Assembly (NCBI GenBank): GCA_002452405.1
Contig: DKFP01000010.1
Location: 186,001-250,000, forward strand
Direction: 5' to 3'
Length of the DNA stretch: 64,000 nucleotides
Source of the DNA: Deferribacteraceae bacterium UBA6793
GTDB lineage: Bacteria; Chrysiogenota; Deferribacteres; Deferribacterales; Geovibrionaceae
Position numbers and translations under genes: made by a program. Positions 26,183 through 34,615 of this stretch are shown in pieces (positions within the stretch are counted from its first letter, which is position 1; every line of letters starts with the position of its first letter). The notes beneath the pieces are model-generated. The model was not told the DNA's origin and searched no databases. It saw only the letters and a list, made by a program, of their open reading frames with translations.

Positions 26183-26419
26183 ATGGAACAGACGACGAAT
26201 GAAGATATTGTCAAAAGACTGCAAAGAGCGAACGGACACTTATCGAAGGTTATTGAAATGATAATCGGCGGAGATGAGGAGCTGAACGTTGCCCAGCAGA
26301 TGCAGGCGGTTTCAAAGGCTGTTATAAACGCCAAAAACCTCTACATAAGAAACAGCATCGACGCGCGACTGGACAAAAAAGCGGCAAAGGAGCTCGCCGA
26401 GCTGTCAAAATTCCTTTAA
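26183..26419 (+). CDS. CsoR/FrmR-family (DUF156) transcriptional regulator lacking cysteines
   Basis: At 78 residues it matches the all-helical CsoR/RcnR/FrmR fold: IVKRLQRANGHLSKVIEMI, then QQMQAVSKAVINAKN. Family members bind metals, sulfane sulfur or formaldehyde through a conserved Cys and a Cys/His pair. This protein has no cysteine, and its only histidine is H19. The sensing chemistry must therefore differ, or it is a constitutive repressor. The start is within a few bases of the 26-bp operator-like palindrome. AGGA at 26172-26175 could serve as a ribosome-binding site if transcription begins further upstream. It is probably monocistronic. Confidence 0.85.
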   Translation: MEQTTNEDIVKRLQRANGHLSKVIEMIIGGDEELNVAQQMQAVSKAVINAKNLYIRNSIDARLDKKAAKELAELSKFL

Positions 26420-26490
26420 ACATCATAAATTTCCTTTTGCGCTGCGGATGCTGCGAACTCCGCGAGCGCTTGCTCATATCATACCTCAGA

Positions 26491-26521
26491 AAAAAAGCGG
26501 GCTTTCACACCCGCTTTTTTT
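26491..26521. terminator. Bidirectional intrinsic terminator
   Basis: A GCGGG/CCCGC stem (26497-26501, 26510-26514) is extended by an A-run on the left that pairs with the T-run on the right. It follows the CsoR-family gene. The rest of the gap to 26707 holds no gene; an imperfect hairpin with CCCGT and ACGGG arms lies just before the 3' end of the next gene. Confidence 0.85.
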
Positions 26522-26707
26522 AATATGAACCCTAACCAAGGTTCAGCAATAACACGACAGCACAAATGTATATAATTGCATGCCTTATATTGGGTCTGCT
26601 TTCAGGTCGCCCCCTTTGAGCCTATCAATCTTATAGGAGGATAAGGAAACAACCTTTAAGCACTCAGGATCCCGTCATGCTGCCGTGAAACATGTTGCCT
26701 ATATTTA

Positions 26708-28333
26708 TCACGGGATTTTCACCCCGCTGACATTGTACGGTATTCCGTATACAAGATAACCGCTTATGGATATTGTTCCTGTGATGCTGCCGGAAAACGA
26801 CAGGTACTCACCAGCACTGCTGCCCGAAGCTGTCAGCGAACCGCTGTCGAACACAAAATAGCCCGCCGCCACACTGGAATTGATAACGCTTGATGTCGGG
26901 TCAGGTTGCCATATTCTTATAACTGCCGAGCGATCAGCCGCTTCCGGATTGTCCGTCGGATTTGCAACGTAGAAAGTGACCTGGTAGTTGCCGACAATGT
27001 CGCCGATGGTCAGCGGTACATCGCTGTCGTTGTCTCCGTCCGGTTCCTCTCCCGTATCGTCGTCGCTATCACCATCATCTTCATCAACGGTGCCGCCGCC
27101 CTCGTCTCCTCCTGGTTCTTCACCGCCTATATCGCCACCGTTATCACCGCCTCCGTTGTCGTTTTCAACGATGGTCTCTTCAAGCAGTTCGTCCAGAATC
27201 CTGTCCATATCCTCATATGTAAAGTCCGCCGAACTTTCCATCTCTTCCAATTTTTCTTCAACAGTCACGGCTGCGCTCTCCTGATTTATCTCAAAACCTA
27301 TCCTCTGAAGCTCCGCTATGACCTGTTCCGGTGTTCTGCCCTCTGCGGATATGTCCGCTATTTTAACAGTGATGCCTGTGCCGCCGACAGTGATTAGTCC
27401 GCCCAGCACCCTTCCCTCTGTAACAAAATCAAGTATGCTATCGCCCAGATATGCGAGCTGCTCACCTGTCTCCGCAGGGTTAAAGCTCATAAGCCCGCCG
27501 ATGGCAGATATTGGAGCTATCTTCTGCTTTATGTCATCTATGGCGAGAGTTACGCTGTTGTTTTCTCCCATTATGATAGTGCTTGCTGTGGAGCCGATAT
27601 CAACCAGAGTATCGGTACCGCTGATTATTATGCCTCCAGCCTCCATAAGAGTTGCAGAGCCGCCTGCCACAGCACCCAGACTGCCGCCCGTTACAACAAC
27701 GCCGCTTATAAAGAGTCCGGTTTTGCAGACCGTTTTCGTCACCATTGCGCCTTTCATGAGCTGCTCATACATCTCTGCATCTGTGTCATAGTCCTGTTTC
27801 AGTATCGCCTGCGCGAGCATAAGCTGGGAATATGCAGACTTTGCATCCGTGCCCAATTGCGCCGCAAGCCCTCTTATCTTTTTACCAACAGGATAAGCGT
27901 CATAGCTGTCCGTCAGCTCCTGCGCCCAGTCAATAGCAGGGTTGCGCCCCATTGTCTTTTTCGGTGTTGCGATCAGCGGAACTGTCTCATCTGCAACAGC
28001 CGCATCTGCTATCTGTTCGGCTTTTGCAGAGATGTTCTCACTCATTTGCCATGCCGCCAGTGCATCATCTATAATAGCTTCCAGCTCTGCTTTATTCGGG
28101 TTATCAAAATTGTATGTTATGAATTTCTCAGTTTTCAGTCTGGCTGTGACATATTGCCGCACAGCCATAGCACCCGCTTTTTCAGCCGCCTTTCTCTCCA
28201 CCGTAACGTCCGAAAGAGAAACCTCTTCGCTGCTGACAGCCTCTGCGCTGCCGCCTCCGCCGCATCCTAAGACAACAAGCGAAACCGTGCATACACATGC
28301 AGTCTTTAATGCCGTTGAAAATGAACCTGTCAT
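26708..28333 (-). CDS. Large lipoprotein with acidic Gly/Asp-rich linker, unknown function
   Basis: I do not recognise the family. The 541-residue product has a lipoprotein signal with lipobox VLGC (C24) followed by four glycines. A helical Ala-rich region comes next, then a glycine-rich hydrophobic stretch near residues 215-260. A low-complexity linker of Gly, Asp and Glu follows near residues 395-445, and last a beta-rich C-terminal domain of about 95 residues (VGNYQVTFYV to the end). The last part looks like an outer-surface or ligand-binding domain. The ATG at 28333 follows AGGAGG with good spacing; a start ten codons earlier lacks this. A LuxR-type dyad lies about 95 bp upstream. Confidence 0.75.
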   Translation of the reverse strand: MTGSFSTALKTACVCTVSLVVLGCGGGGSAEAVSSEEVSLSDVTVERKAAEKAGAMAVRQYVTARLKTEKFITYNFDNPNKAELEAIIDDALAAWQMSENISAKAEQIADAAVADETVPLIATPKKTMGRNPAIDWAQELTDSYDAYPVGKKIRGLAAQLGTDAKSAYSQLMLAQAILKQDYDTDAEMYEQLMKGAMVTKTVCKTGLFISGVVVTGGSLGAVAGGSATLMEAGGIIISGTDTLVDIGSTASTIIMGENNSVTLAIDDIKQKIAPISAIGGLMSFNPAETGEQLAYLGDSILDFVTEGRVLGGLITVGGTGITVKIADISAEGRTPEQVIAELQRIGFEINQESAAVTVEEKLEEMESSADFTYEDMDRILDELLEETIVENDNGGGDNGGDIGGEEPGGDEGGGTVDEDDGDSDDDTGEEPDGDNDSDVPLTIGDIVGNYQVTFYVANPTDNPEAADRSAVIRIWQPDPTSSVINSSVAAGYFVFDSGSLTASGSSAGEYLSFSGSITGTISISGYLVYGIPYNVSGVKIP

Positions 28334-28426
28334 CCTGTTTCCTCCTTTGCTGCGGATAAACAAGTATAGAAAATAAAAAACGGAAACACATCGACCGTAA
28401 GGCTGAAATTGATTAAAAAATGACTA

Positions 28427-28439
28427 ATACTAAAGTATG
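28427..28439. promoter_or_regulatory. Candidate LuxR-type dyad, site 1
   Basis: The perfect dyad ATACT-AA-AGTAT (28427-28438) lies between the lipoprotein promoter region and the 3' end of the LuxR-fusion gene. The 11-mer ACTAAAGTATG recurs at the LuxR-fusion start. Confidence 0.4.
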
Positions 28440-28456
28440 AAAAATGACGTAAGTGA

Positions 28457-29845
28457 TTATCTGTTTTGAAGAAGGTGACTTATAAGCTCCGCCCGGCTGC
28501 TTACGTTATATTTTGAAAAGATATTGCGGGCATGTGTCTTCACGGTGCTTTCACTGATATTCAGCGTGTCTGCTACTGCTTTGTTGGATTTTCCGGCGAG
28601 TATAAGCTGCAAAACCTCCTGTTCTCTTGCTGTGAGTGGTTCAAACGTTTCAACCGCAGCTATGCGGAAAGACTCCTGAGGGACGAAAAATTCTTCATCC
28701 ATAAGGTAGGCGTGGCTTTTCAGCTTAACGACCAGCATTCTGTTAAGAAGCGGCAGCATGGCAAGGGTGATGCAGACAACGGTCAGCGCGATTACGGCAA
28801 CCTCTGAATCGGCAAGGCTGGCAGATGTGATAAACATGCCTATTGCGCCGCCGCAAAGCACGCCAAGCACGTTCGCAGAAAGACTCATCCCGAACATTCT
28901 GACAGGATTGTCCGTGTAGTCCAGCATCTCACCGATAATGCTCCACCAGAAAAGGTCGAATATTCCGCAGGCGCCGAGCATCAGAGTGTTCACTATGAGA
29001 TAGTCCACAGCTCCCCTGCCCAGCAGCATGAAACAGATGAACGACGCGATGATGGTTGCCATACCGAAATACAGTATCGCATATCGGCTTATCCTGCCCG
29101 GCAGGTTGCGCATGATTATCAACGCCGCGATATAGGGAACAGCCCAGTACCATGTTGTCAGCGTTGTCAGGTGCTCGAAAGCCGGGTTCATCACCTCATA
29201 CATCAGTCCGGAATTTATAGTTATTATAAAAACAAACAGAAACAATATCAGCATGGGCTTTTTTGTGCCGCCTTCCGCACAGCATTTTTTCTCCTGCACT
29301 TCGTCGGGCAACCTCAGTATGAAATATGCCCCCACCACAATGCACAGAAGCGAAAACGCAAGCCCTGCTGTGTGCGATATATGCACGGCAGACATATTGA
29401 CCAGAATCATAAGCACGTTTGAATATATAAGAACGTCGGCACATGTCTTTATGCGCTGATTTTTCGGTGTAAAGACTTTAAGAAAATAGCCCCATGAGGC
29501 AACAGCCAGCGCCGCCGAATAGCTTGCGATGAAAAGAAGCGGCAGCCACAGGACTGTCGGATTGAAAAAGAACGGTATGGCGCACAAAAAACTGACCGCC
29601 ATGCCCGCAAGAACCGTCCGTTTCGCCGCGGCAAGTGTGCGGACGAAAAATCCGCAGGTGAAAAGCCCCACAAAATGGGCGATTATGCCTGCGAGTATCA
29701 TGTTGTTATCAGATACTCCGTGGTATTCCAGAACGCTGTAAAGAACCCTTCCCTCGAACAGAAAAGCGAGAACATATGCAAAAAGCAACGAAAATCCGCC
29801 CACGGAAACTACACGGTTGCTCAACGGCTTATTGAAGTAACTCAT
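28457..29845 (-). CDS. Membrane transcriptional regulator: 12-TM MFS-like domain fused to LuxR HTH
   Basis: Residues 1 to about 370 form roughly twelve membrane helices resembling a major-facilitator fold, with only short loops. The last 65 residues are a LuxR-type helix-turn-helix (LTAREQEVLQLILAGKSNKAVADTLNISESTVKTH). Such fusions are thought to sense a small molecule in the membrane and bind DNA directly, without a phosphorelay; the ligand is unknown. The ATG at 29845 lies inside a copy of a candidate operator, and its ribosome-binding site is weak. The neighbouring lipoprotein gene is on the same strand downstream and has a copy of the dyad before it. Confidence 0.88.
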   Translation of the reverse strand: MSYFNKPLSNRVVSVGGFSLLFAYVLAFLFEGRVLYSVLEYHGVSDNNMILAGIIAHFVGLFTCGFFVRTLAAAKRTVLAGMAVSFLCAIPFFFNPTVLWLPLLFIASYSAALAVASWGYFLKVFTPKNQRIKTCADVLIYSNVLMILVNMSAVHISHTAGLAFSLLCIVVGAYFILRLPDEVQEKKCCAEGGTKKPMLILFLFVFIITINSGLMYEVMNPAFEHLTTLTTWYWAVPYIAALIIMRNLPGRISRYAILYFGMATIIASFICFMLLGRGAVDYLIVNTLMLGACGIFDLFWWSIIGEMLDYTDNPVRMFGMSLSANVLGVLCGGAIGMFITSASLADSEVAVIALTVVCITLAMLPLLNRMLVVKLKSHAYLMDEEFFVPQESFRIAAVETFEPLTAREQEVLQLILAGKSNKAVADTLNISESTVKTHARNIFSKYNVSSRAELISHLLQNR

Positions 29846-29853
29846 ACTTTAGT
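29843..29853. promoter_or_regulatory. Candidate LuxR-type site 2, overlapping the regulator's start codon
   Basis: On the minus strand it reads ACTAAAGTATG and its last three bases are the start codon of the LuxR-fusion gene. It is identical over 11 bp to the site at 28429-28439. This would suit autoregulation. Confidence 0.35.
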
Positions 29854-29891
29854 TTAACCGCATTATGCACCATAGTCAAAACAAAAAGTCG

Positions 29892-30380
29892 TCATTTATC
29901 AATGGCTACCTCAACCTCAAAAGGCTTCAGAATACGCACCATATCAGCCGTTGCGATGTTCACCAGAAATCCCCTTTTTCCACCGTTGATGTATATCCGC
30001 GGCAGATCGGCGATAGTTTTTTCCATGTATACTTTCATAACCCTTTTCGTACCGAAAGGTGAGGTTCCACCCACGAGATAACCCGTATGTTTATTCGCCG
30101 TATCCGGTTCGCAGGGCTTTAAGGTTTTGGCATTTATGTCACGTGCCAGTTTTTTAAGGGAGATATCCTTGTCACCGTGCATCAGCACCACTATGGGAGT
30201 TCTGGTTTCGTCCTCAAGTATTATAGTCTTTATAACGGTGTGTATGTCCGCACCAAGCGCCTCGCTGGAATGTTTCGTACCGCCCTTCTCAACATAGTCG
30301 TAAAGATGGGGTTCAAACTCTGCCTTATTGTCCCGCAGAACTCTTATCGCCTGAGTAACCGGAAATTTCTCTTTCGACAT
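29892..30380 (-). CDS. ybaK: YbaK/EbsC-family aminoacyl-tRNA deacylase
   Basis: The YbaK fold clears mischarged Cys-tRNA(Pro). The GGTSPFGTKR motif and the lysine in HTVIKTIIL match family sites. The ATG at 30380 is preferred over a GTG three codons earlier because AAGGG lies eight bases upstream. The product has 162 residues. One base separates it from the stop of the preceding gene (TGAGATG), so they are co-transcribed. Confidence 0.92.
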   Translation of the reverse strand: MSKEKFPVTQAIRVLRDNKAEFEPHLYDYVEKGGTKHSSEALGADIHTVIKTIILEDETRTPIVVLMHGDKDISLKKLARDINAKTLKPCEPDTANKHTGYLVGGTSPFGTKRVMKVYMEKTIADLPRIYINGGKRGFLVNIATADMVRILKPFEVEVAIDK

Positions 30381-30381
30381 C

Positions 30382-30852
30382 TCAGGCACCCTTTGACGGC
30401 GCAGGTGATTTTTTGCCGACGCAGCTGTCTATGGTGATTTTCAGTACGCAGGTTCTCCCCAGAATCTCGTCGGGGTAGCTGTTTTCAAGCCTGCCGTAAT
30501 GCTCCATTATGGCGTCCAGTCCTGCGCGTTTCTCCGCATCGTCTGAGAGTATCTCTATCCTGCCTTCGCCCATGACGCTTTCAAAATGTATCGTCCATCC
30601 GCATGAGGTTTCCTTTTTTATAAGTTCGCTGTCGGCAACAACGGTGAAAGCCGTCAGAGGATTTTTATTTATCATGTCAATCTTGCGCCCTTCGTGCGCG
30701 CAGTGCATGTATATTGCGCCGTCTTTATATCCGTAGCTCATGGGCACGCAATAAGGAGTGTTTCCGTCCGTCAGCGCCAGATGGATTATCTGCCCTTTTT
30801 TAAGAAACCCGATTGTTTCCTCATCGGAGACCTTTTTGTTAATTTTTCTCAT
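30382..30852 (-). CDS. Pyridoxamine-5'-phosphate-oxidase-like flavoprotein (NimA-like)
   Basis: This 156-residue split-barrel FMN-binding protein has the NimA-type pattern: HLALTDGNTPYCVPMSYGY then IYMHCAHEGRKIDMI. Relatives reduce nitroimidazoles or bind F420 or haem; the true substrate here is unknown. It overlaps the EVE gene by 14 nt upstream and abuts ybaK, forming a small three-gene operon. Confidence 0.87.
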   Translation of the reverse strand: MRKINKKVSDEETIGFLKKGQIIHLALTDGNTPYCVPMSYGYKDGAIYMHCAHEGRKIDMINKNPLTAFTVVADSELIKKETSCGWTIHFESVMGEGRIEILSDDAEKRAGLDAIMEHYGRLENSYPDEILGRTCVLKITIDSCVGKKSPAPSKGA

Positions 30853-31315
30853 TGTAACCCGCCATTTTAAGAATTATGCCGTATTCGGCAGCGCCCACAG
30901 GCTGAACAGAGAGTCTGGAACCTTTTCTGACAAGCTCCATACCGGAAAGTCTGTCGTCCGCCTTTATCTCTTTAAGAGATACAACCCTGTCAAATTTATC
31001 GATGAATTTCACGTCAACCATCATCCAAATGGGTTTTTCGGGGATGGATTTCGGATCATAATGCTGATTTGCCGGATCGAACGCCGTAAAATCCGCGTAG
31101 GGCTCACTCACTATCTCTGCAACGCCGACGACTCCCGGTTCGTCGCAGTTTGAATAATAAAAAAGCACCCTGTCTCCAATCTTCATATCGTCGCGCATAA
31201 AGTTGCGCGCCTGATAGTTTCTCACACCGTCCCATGGGCTTGTGCTTTCGGGCAGTGCCTTCAGGTCTTCCATGGAAAAACATCCCGGTTCCGATTTCAT
31301 AAGCCAGTAACGCAT
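30839..31315 (-). CDS. EVE-domain protein
   Basis: The 158-residue product matches EVE proteins, which are related to PUA/YTH RNA-modification readers: MKSEPGCFS, WDGVRNYQARNFMR, GDRVLFYYSN and VGVAEIV are characteristic. They are thought to bind modified bases in DNA or RNA. The ATG at 31315 is chosen because GAGG lies five bases upstream and family members begin within two residues of this point. It is divergent from yhhQ and heads an operon with the PPOx-like and ybaK genes. Confidence 0.9.
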   Translation of the reverse strand: MRYWLMKSEPGCFSMEDLKALPESTSPWDGVRNYQARNFMRDDMKIGDRVLFYYSNCDEPGVVGVAEIVSEPYADFTAFDPANQHYDPKSIPEKPIWMMVDVKFIDKFDRVVSLKEIKADDRLSGMELVRKGSRLSVQPVGAAEYGIILKMAGYNEKN

Positions 31316-31391
31316 CATTGCCTCACATTTGTCTGGATTTTTGCTCCGCATAGGGATATATTCCGCATTTATACACCAAAAAGAGGAAAAA

Positions 31392-32024
31392 ATGAACGAC
31401 AGAAGTCTTGCCGTGCTCACGGCAGTATTTATTTCATCACTGACGATAGCCTCGGTTCTCGCCAGCAAGATAATCACAATAGCGGGAGTTGTGGTTCCGG
31501 CAGGTATACTTGCCTATTCAATAACTTTTATAATGTCCGACACAATAACGGAGATATGGGGCAGAAAAACTGCGAACAACATAGTTGCCGGCGGATTTAT
31601 CAGTCTTGCGGTTGTTGCCTTGCTCATCCAGATATCCGTTGCACTCCCCGCCGCGCCCTTCTGGCAGAATCAGGAGGCATACACATCCGTACTTTCGTCT
31701 TCGTCAAGGATAATAGTCGCGTCGCTGGCGGCTTACATCATAAGCCAGTACCATGATGTGTGGCTGTTCCACTTCATAAAGGCGAAAACAGGGGAAAGAC
31801 ATCTCTGGATACGCAACAACCTGTCCACAGCAATGTCCCAGCTTCTCGATTCGGTAATATTCATCACCATAGCTTTCTATGGACACATGCCGATAATCCC
31901 GCTGATTCTCGGTCAGTGGGCGATCAAACTTGTAATCGCGTTGCTGGATACGCCCATAGTATATCTCATGGTGCATCTGCTCAGAGGCAAAAAACAGACA
32001 CAGACCGCAGAGGAAGCTATTTAA
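31392..32024 (+). CDS. yhhQ: Queuosine precursor transporter (YhhQ/VUT family)
   Basis: This 210-residue inner-membrane protein has about six helices. The family motifs are ANVLASK-like (IASVLASKI), FIMSDTITEIWGRK and the C-terminal LDTPIVYL. Members import preQ0/preQ1-type queuosine precursors. The ATG at 31392 follows AGAGG. With queA and tgt at 15.6-17.9 kb it implies an active queuosine pathway. It overlaps the convergent methyltransferase gene by 8 nt. Confidence 0.9.
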   Translation: MNDRSLAVLTAVFISSLTIASVLASKIITIAGVVVPAGILAYSITFIMSDTITEIWGRKTANNIVAGGFISLAVVALLIQISVALPAAPFWQNQEAYTSVLSSSSRIIVASLAAYIISQYHDVWLFHFIKAKTGERHLWIRNNLSTAMSQLLDSVIFITIAFYGHMPIIPLILGQWAIKLVIALLDTPIVYLMVHLLRGKKQTQTAEEAI

Positions 32025-32634
32025 TTCCTGTGGCTAAAAATACGGGATAGGCGGTGACTTCGCCGCCTTTTTCTTTTTCAACCTCCGCCGCTTTTTCAAC
32101 GACGATATCTTTAAATCCTGCTTTTTCGAACAGTTCGCGTACAAGCTCCGGACTGAATCCGTGGTGATGCACGTCCCCGCCGGGGTTATCGTGAAAACCG
32201 CCATCCTCTTCGTAAAGGTCGCTTACACAGAGATATCCGCCCACGGAAAGACCTCTGTAAGCCTTTTCAAAAAGTTTTTCCGGATGTTTCAGGTGGTGTG
32301 TGACCATGCTTGATGTGATTATGTCCGCGCCTTCCGGCTCGAACTCGTCCTTTTCGATATCAAAAACGCGGGTGTGTATCTCTATTCCGGCAGACTTCGC
32401 TTTTTCTTCCAGGACGTCGAGCATCCCTCTGGAAAAATCAAGCCCCGTGAGTTTTCCGGCAACTTCAGAAAGTCCAAGCAGAATAAGTCCTGTTCCTGTT
32501 CCGAAATCGGTTATCCTGCTGCTCTTTTTTATGTCTATCCGTGCCCGTATGCTTTCGCAGACGCTCTTTGCCAGCTTTATCCTGCGCGGTTTTTCATCCC
32601 AGTTTTTCGCGCCCTTGTCAAACCTTTCGGTCAT
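32017..32634 (-). CDS. Class I SAM-dependent methyltransferase
   Basis: At 205 residues it shows motif I (ITDFGTGTGLILLGL), the acidic end of strand beta-2 (TGLDFSRGML), the post-motif (ADIITSSMVTHHL) and RGLSVGGYL. These place it among small-molecule methyltransferases of the UbiE/Coq3-like type; the substrate is unknown. It overlaps the end of yhhQ, and the start has no close upstream partner. Confidence 0.87.
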   Translation of the reverse strand: MTERFDKGAKNWDEKPRRIKLAKSVCESIRARIDIKKSSRITDFGTGTGLILLGLSEVAGKLTGLDFSRGMLDVLEEKAKSAGIEIHTRVFDIEKDEFEPEGADIITSSMVTHHLKHPEKLFEKAYRGLSVGGYLCVSDLYEEDGGFHDNPGGDVHHHGFSPELVRELFEKAGFKDIVVEKAAEVEKEKGGEVTAYPVFLATGIK

Positions 32635-32697
32635 TCCCGCCTCCGTGTAATATATGATTTTCCGTATAATTACACATTCAGCCGCAATGTCAAGAAA

Positions 32698-34434
32698 TCA
32701 GGACTGAAAAACGGGGACAAGTATGATGAACGATGCACCGTCCTCAGTGTTGTGGGCGTAAATCCGCCCGTTCATGTGTTTTTCAATTATATTTTTCGCA
32801 ATAAATAACCCGAGCCCGCTGTGTCCGCTGCCCTTCGTGGTATATCCGGAATCAAAGATACGTCCGACGTTCTCGATGCCGCCACCGTTGTCTGTAACGA
32901 TCACACGGACGCTGCCGCCGTCGGTTTCGGTGTTTATACGCACTGACGGTTCAAAATCTGCCGAATCCGGATGCTTCGCCTTTAAGGCGTCAACGGAGTT
33001 GGATATTATGTTCATCAGCGCCTGTTTGAACTCACCCCTGTAACCGAAAACCTCGGTGCCCATCTCCTCCTCTTCGGTGAGATAAACCCTTATGCCGTTC
33101 TGTTTCAGGTGGCTGCGCATGATGTAGAGAAGCGCCTGAATCTCTTCGGAAACATTGAAGACCTCTTTTCCGTCATACTTGCGGAAATAACTGTTCACCT
33201 CGTCAAGATACTGTTCCATCTCGGTTATAAGCCCAAGCTGTTCTTCTGTTGCATGGTTCTTCTCGGTCTTCTGCACGCTGTTCTTTATCTCCGCCAGTGG
33301 CTTCGCCAGCTTCTGCGACATGGCATCTGTGATACGCTCAATGTCTGACATCTTTTTACGGTTCTGTATGGTCTGCTCTGTCTCCGCCAGTTTTTCCAGC
33401 GCCGTGTCCATCTGTGATTCAAGGTTTTTGTTGTAGTCCTTCAACTGCTGTTCAATCTTATTGTGCCTGTATTCAAGATCGCCTATAAGGTCTATGAAGT
33501 TACGTTTCATCACCAGAACGGAAATCAGAATAATAAAGACACCTATGAGCGCGGAAATAACGATATGCCGCATCATCTTGTGATACTGTCCCGTCTCATC
33601 CGCCAAAAACATTAACTCGCCAATAACGGTTCCGGTTGCGTCCGGTATGTCTATACCGTTTAGAATGTGATACCTTTTCTCCTGATACGATTCATGATTG
33701 TCCTTTTCCCCGCCATCGTAAAAATTTTGCAGAATCGAGCGGAAAAGCACATCGTCAGTGCTGAACAGCATATATCTGTCTGAAAATCGTGTGTAATCGG
33801 TGATTCCGGATATCATGTCGCCGAATCTGCTGAAAATAAGGATAGCACCATCCATTTTCATTGTTGAGCTTATGCGTTTTACAAGAAAGTCCAGACCCAC
33901 ACCGGTTTCTGCATAACCTATACAGTTGCCGCCTGAATAGATTGGCAGAATATTGCGGATGAAAACCCCGCTTGCACCCTCTTCCGTCCCCGCCTGTGCA
34001 AATCCCGTTTCGACCGCCTTATCAAAAAGAACACGCCTTCCTTTTACAGTATCTCCGTATACATCAGGCGCGGACATCCGCAAAAGCACCGTGCCATCGG
34101 GCAGGATGAAATTCATTATGACCTTTTCGCGGTTGAACTCGTCGGCAAGCCGCTCATACAGGTTATAAGCTGCCGCTTCAAGCGATTTTCTGTCCGCCGC
34201 TTTCAGGGCATCCACAACTTCCCTGTCCGATGCCAGCTCCCTCGTCTTCTGACTGAGCAGCTTGTCTATACGGATTGGGAAATCATTATAAAGACCTATG
34301 ATAACGTCTTTTTTTTCTTTCGCTGACTTCGCCGCCTGCTTTGCGCCCTCATATTCCAGAAGCCCGGTGTACAGGGAGCATATGAGAATGATTATAGCCG
34401 TGATAAAAATAAAGGTGCGTTTCTGAACTGACAT
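32698..34434 (-). CDS. Sensor kinase homologue lacking the phosphoacceptor histidine
   Basis: The 578-residue protein has an N-terminal helix, a periplasmic sensor domain (about 35-290), a second helix (VISALIGVFIILISVLV), a coiled coil and an ATPase core. That core has an intact N box (NIISNSVDAL), DNGGG and lid (GHSGLGLFIAK). Where sister kinases have A-H-Q-W-R-Q-P-L, this one reads S-Q374-K-L-A-K-P-L, so His is replaced by Gln. It also lacks the cysteine cluster of its sisters. It may be a pseudokinase or act in trans on a partner dimer. The ATG at 34434 has GAGG six bases upstream, unlike a GTG four codons earlier. Confidence 0.87.
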   Translation of the reverse strand: MSVQKRTFIFITAIIILICSLYTGLLEYEGAKQAAKSAKEKKDVIIGLYNDFPIRIDKLLSQKTRELASDREVVDALKAADRKSLEAAAYNLYERLADEFNREKVIMNFILPDGTVLLRMSAPDVYGDTVKGRRVLFDKAVETGFAQAGTEEGASGVFIRNILPIYSGGNCIGYAETGVGLDFLVKRISSTMKMDGAILIFSRFGDMISGITDYTRFSDRYMLFSTDDVLFRSILQNFYDGGEKDNHESYQEKRYHILNGIDIPDATGTVIGELMFLADETGQYHKMMRHIVISALIGVFIILISVLVMKRNFIDLIGDLEYRHNKIEQQLKDYNKNLESQMDTALEKLAETEQTIQNRKKMSDIERITDAMSQKLAKPLAEIKNSVQKTEKNHATEEQLGLITEMEQYLDEVNSYFRKYDGKEVFNVSEEIQALLYIMRSHLKQNGIRVYLTEEEEMGTEVFGYRGEFKQALMNIISNSVDALKAKHPDSADFEPSVRINTETDGGSVRVIVTDNGGGIENVGRIFDSGYTTKGSGHSGLGLFIAKNIIEKHMNGRIYAHNTEDGASFIILVPVFQS

Positions 34435-34533
34435 GACATGCCTCACAACGGAGTTTTGCCGCCATAATAAATATAGTCCAAGCCGCGTCGGTTATTATCA
34501 AAGAAATGTAAGATTAAGATTGAAAATGAACGG

Positions 34534-34607
34534 GATTACTTCGCTCGCGCCCGCTGAGACAAAGCACGTCTCTGCGATGAAGCCTCGGCTGACGCGTCAG
34601 TCTCATT
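34534..34607. repeat. Dispersed palindromic intergenic repeat, copy 3
   Basis: It carries the ATTACTTCGCTCGC, CGTCTCTGCGATG and CAGTCTCAT blocks and lies between the kinase homologue and the ABC operon end. The inner part is degenerate. Confidence 0.65.
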
Positions 34608-34615
34608 ATGTATAA

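Noticed and set aside
26430..26480. Tenth copy of the dispersed repeat
   Set aside because: Shares only short GCG-rich words with the family and lacks both ends.
31316..31477. N-terminal extension of the EVE protein by about 54 residues
   Set aside because: EVE proteins start close to the MKSEPG motif and a GAGG site precedes the internal ATG.
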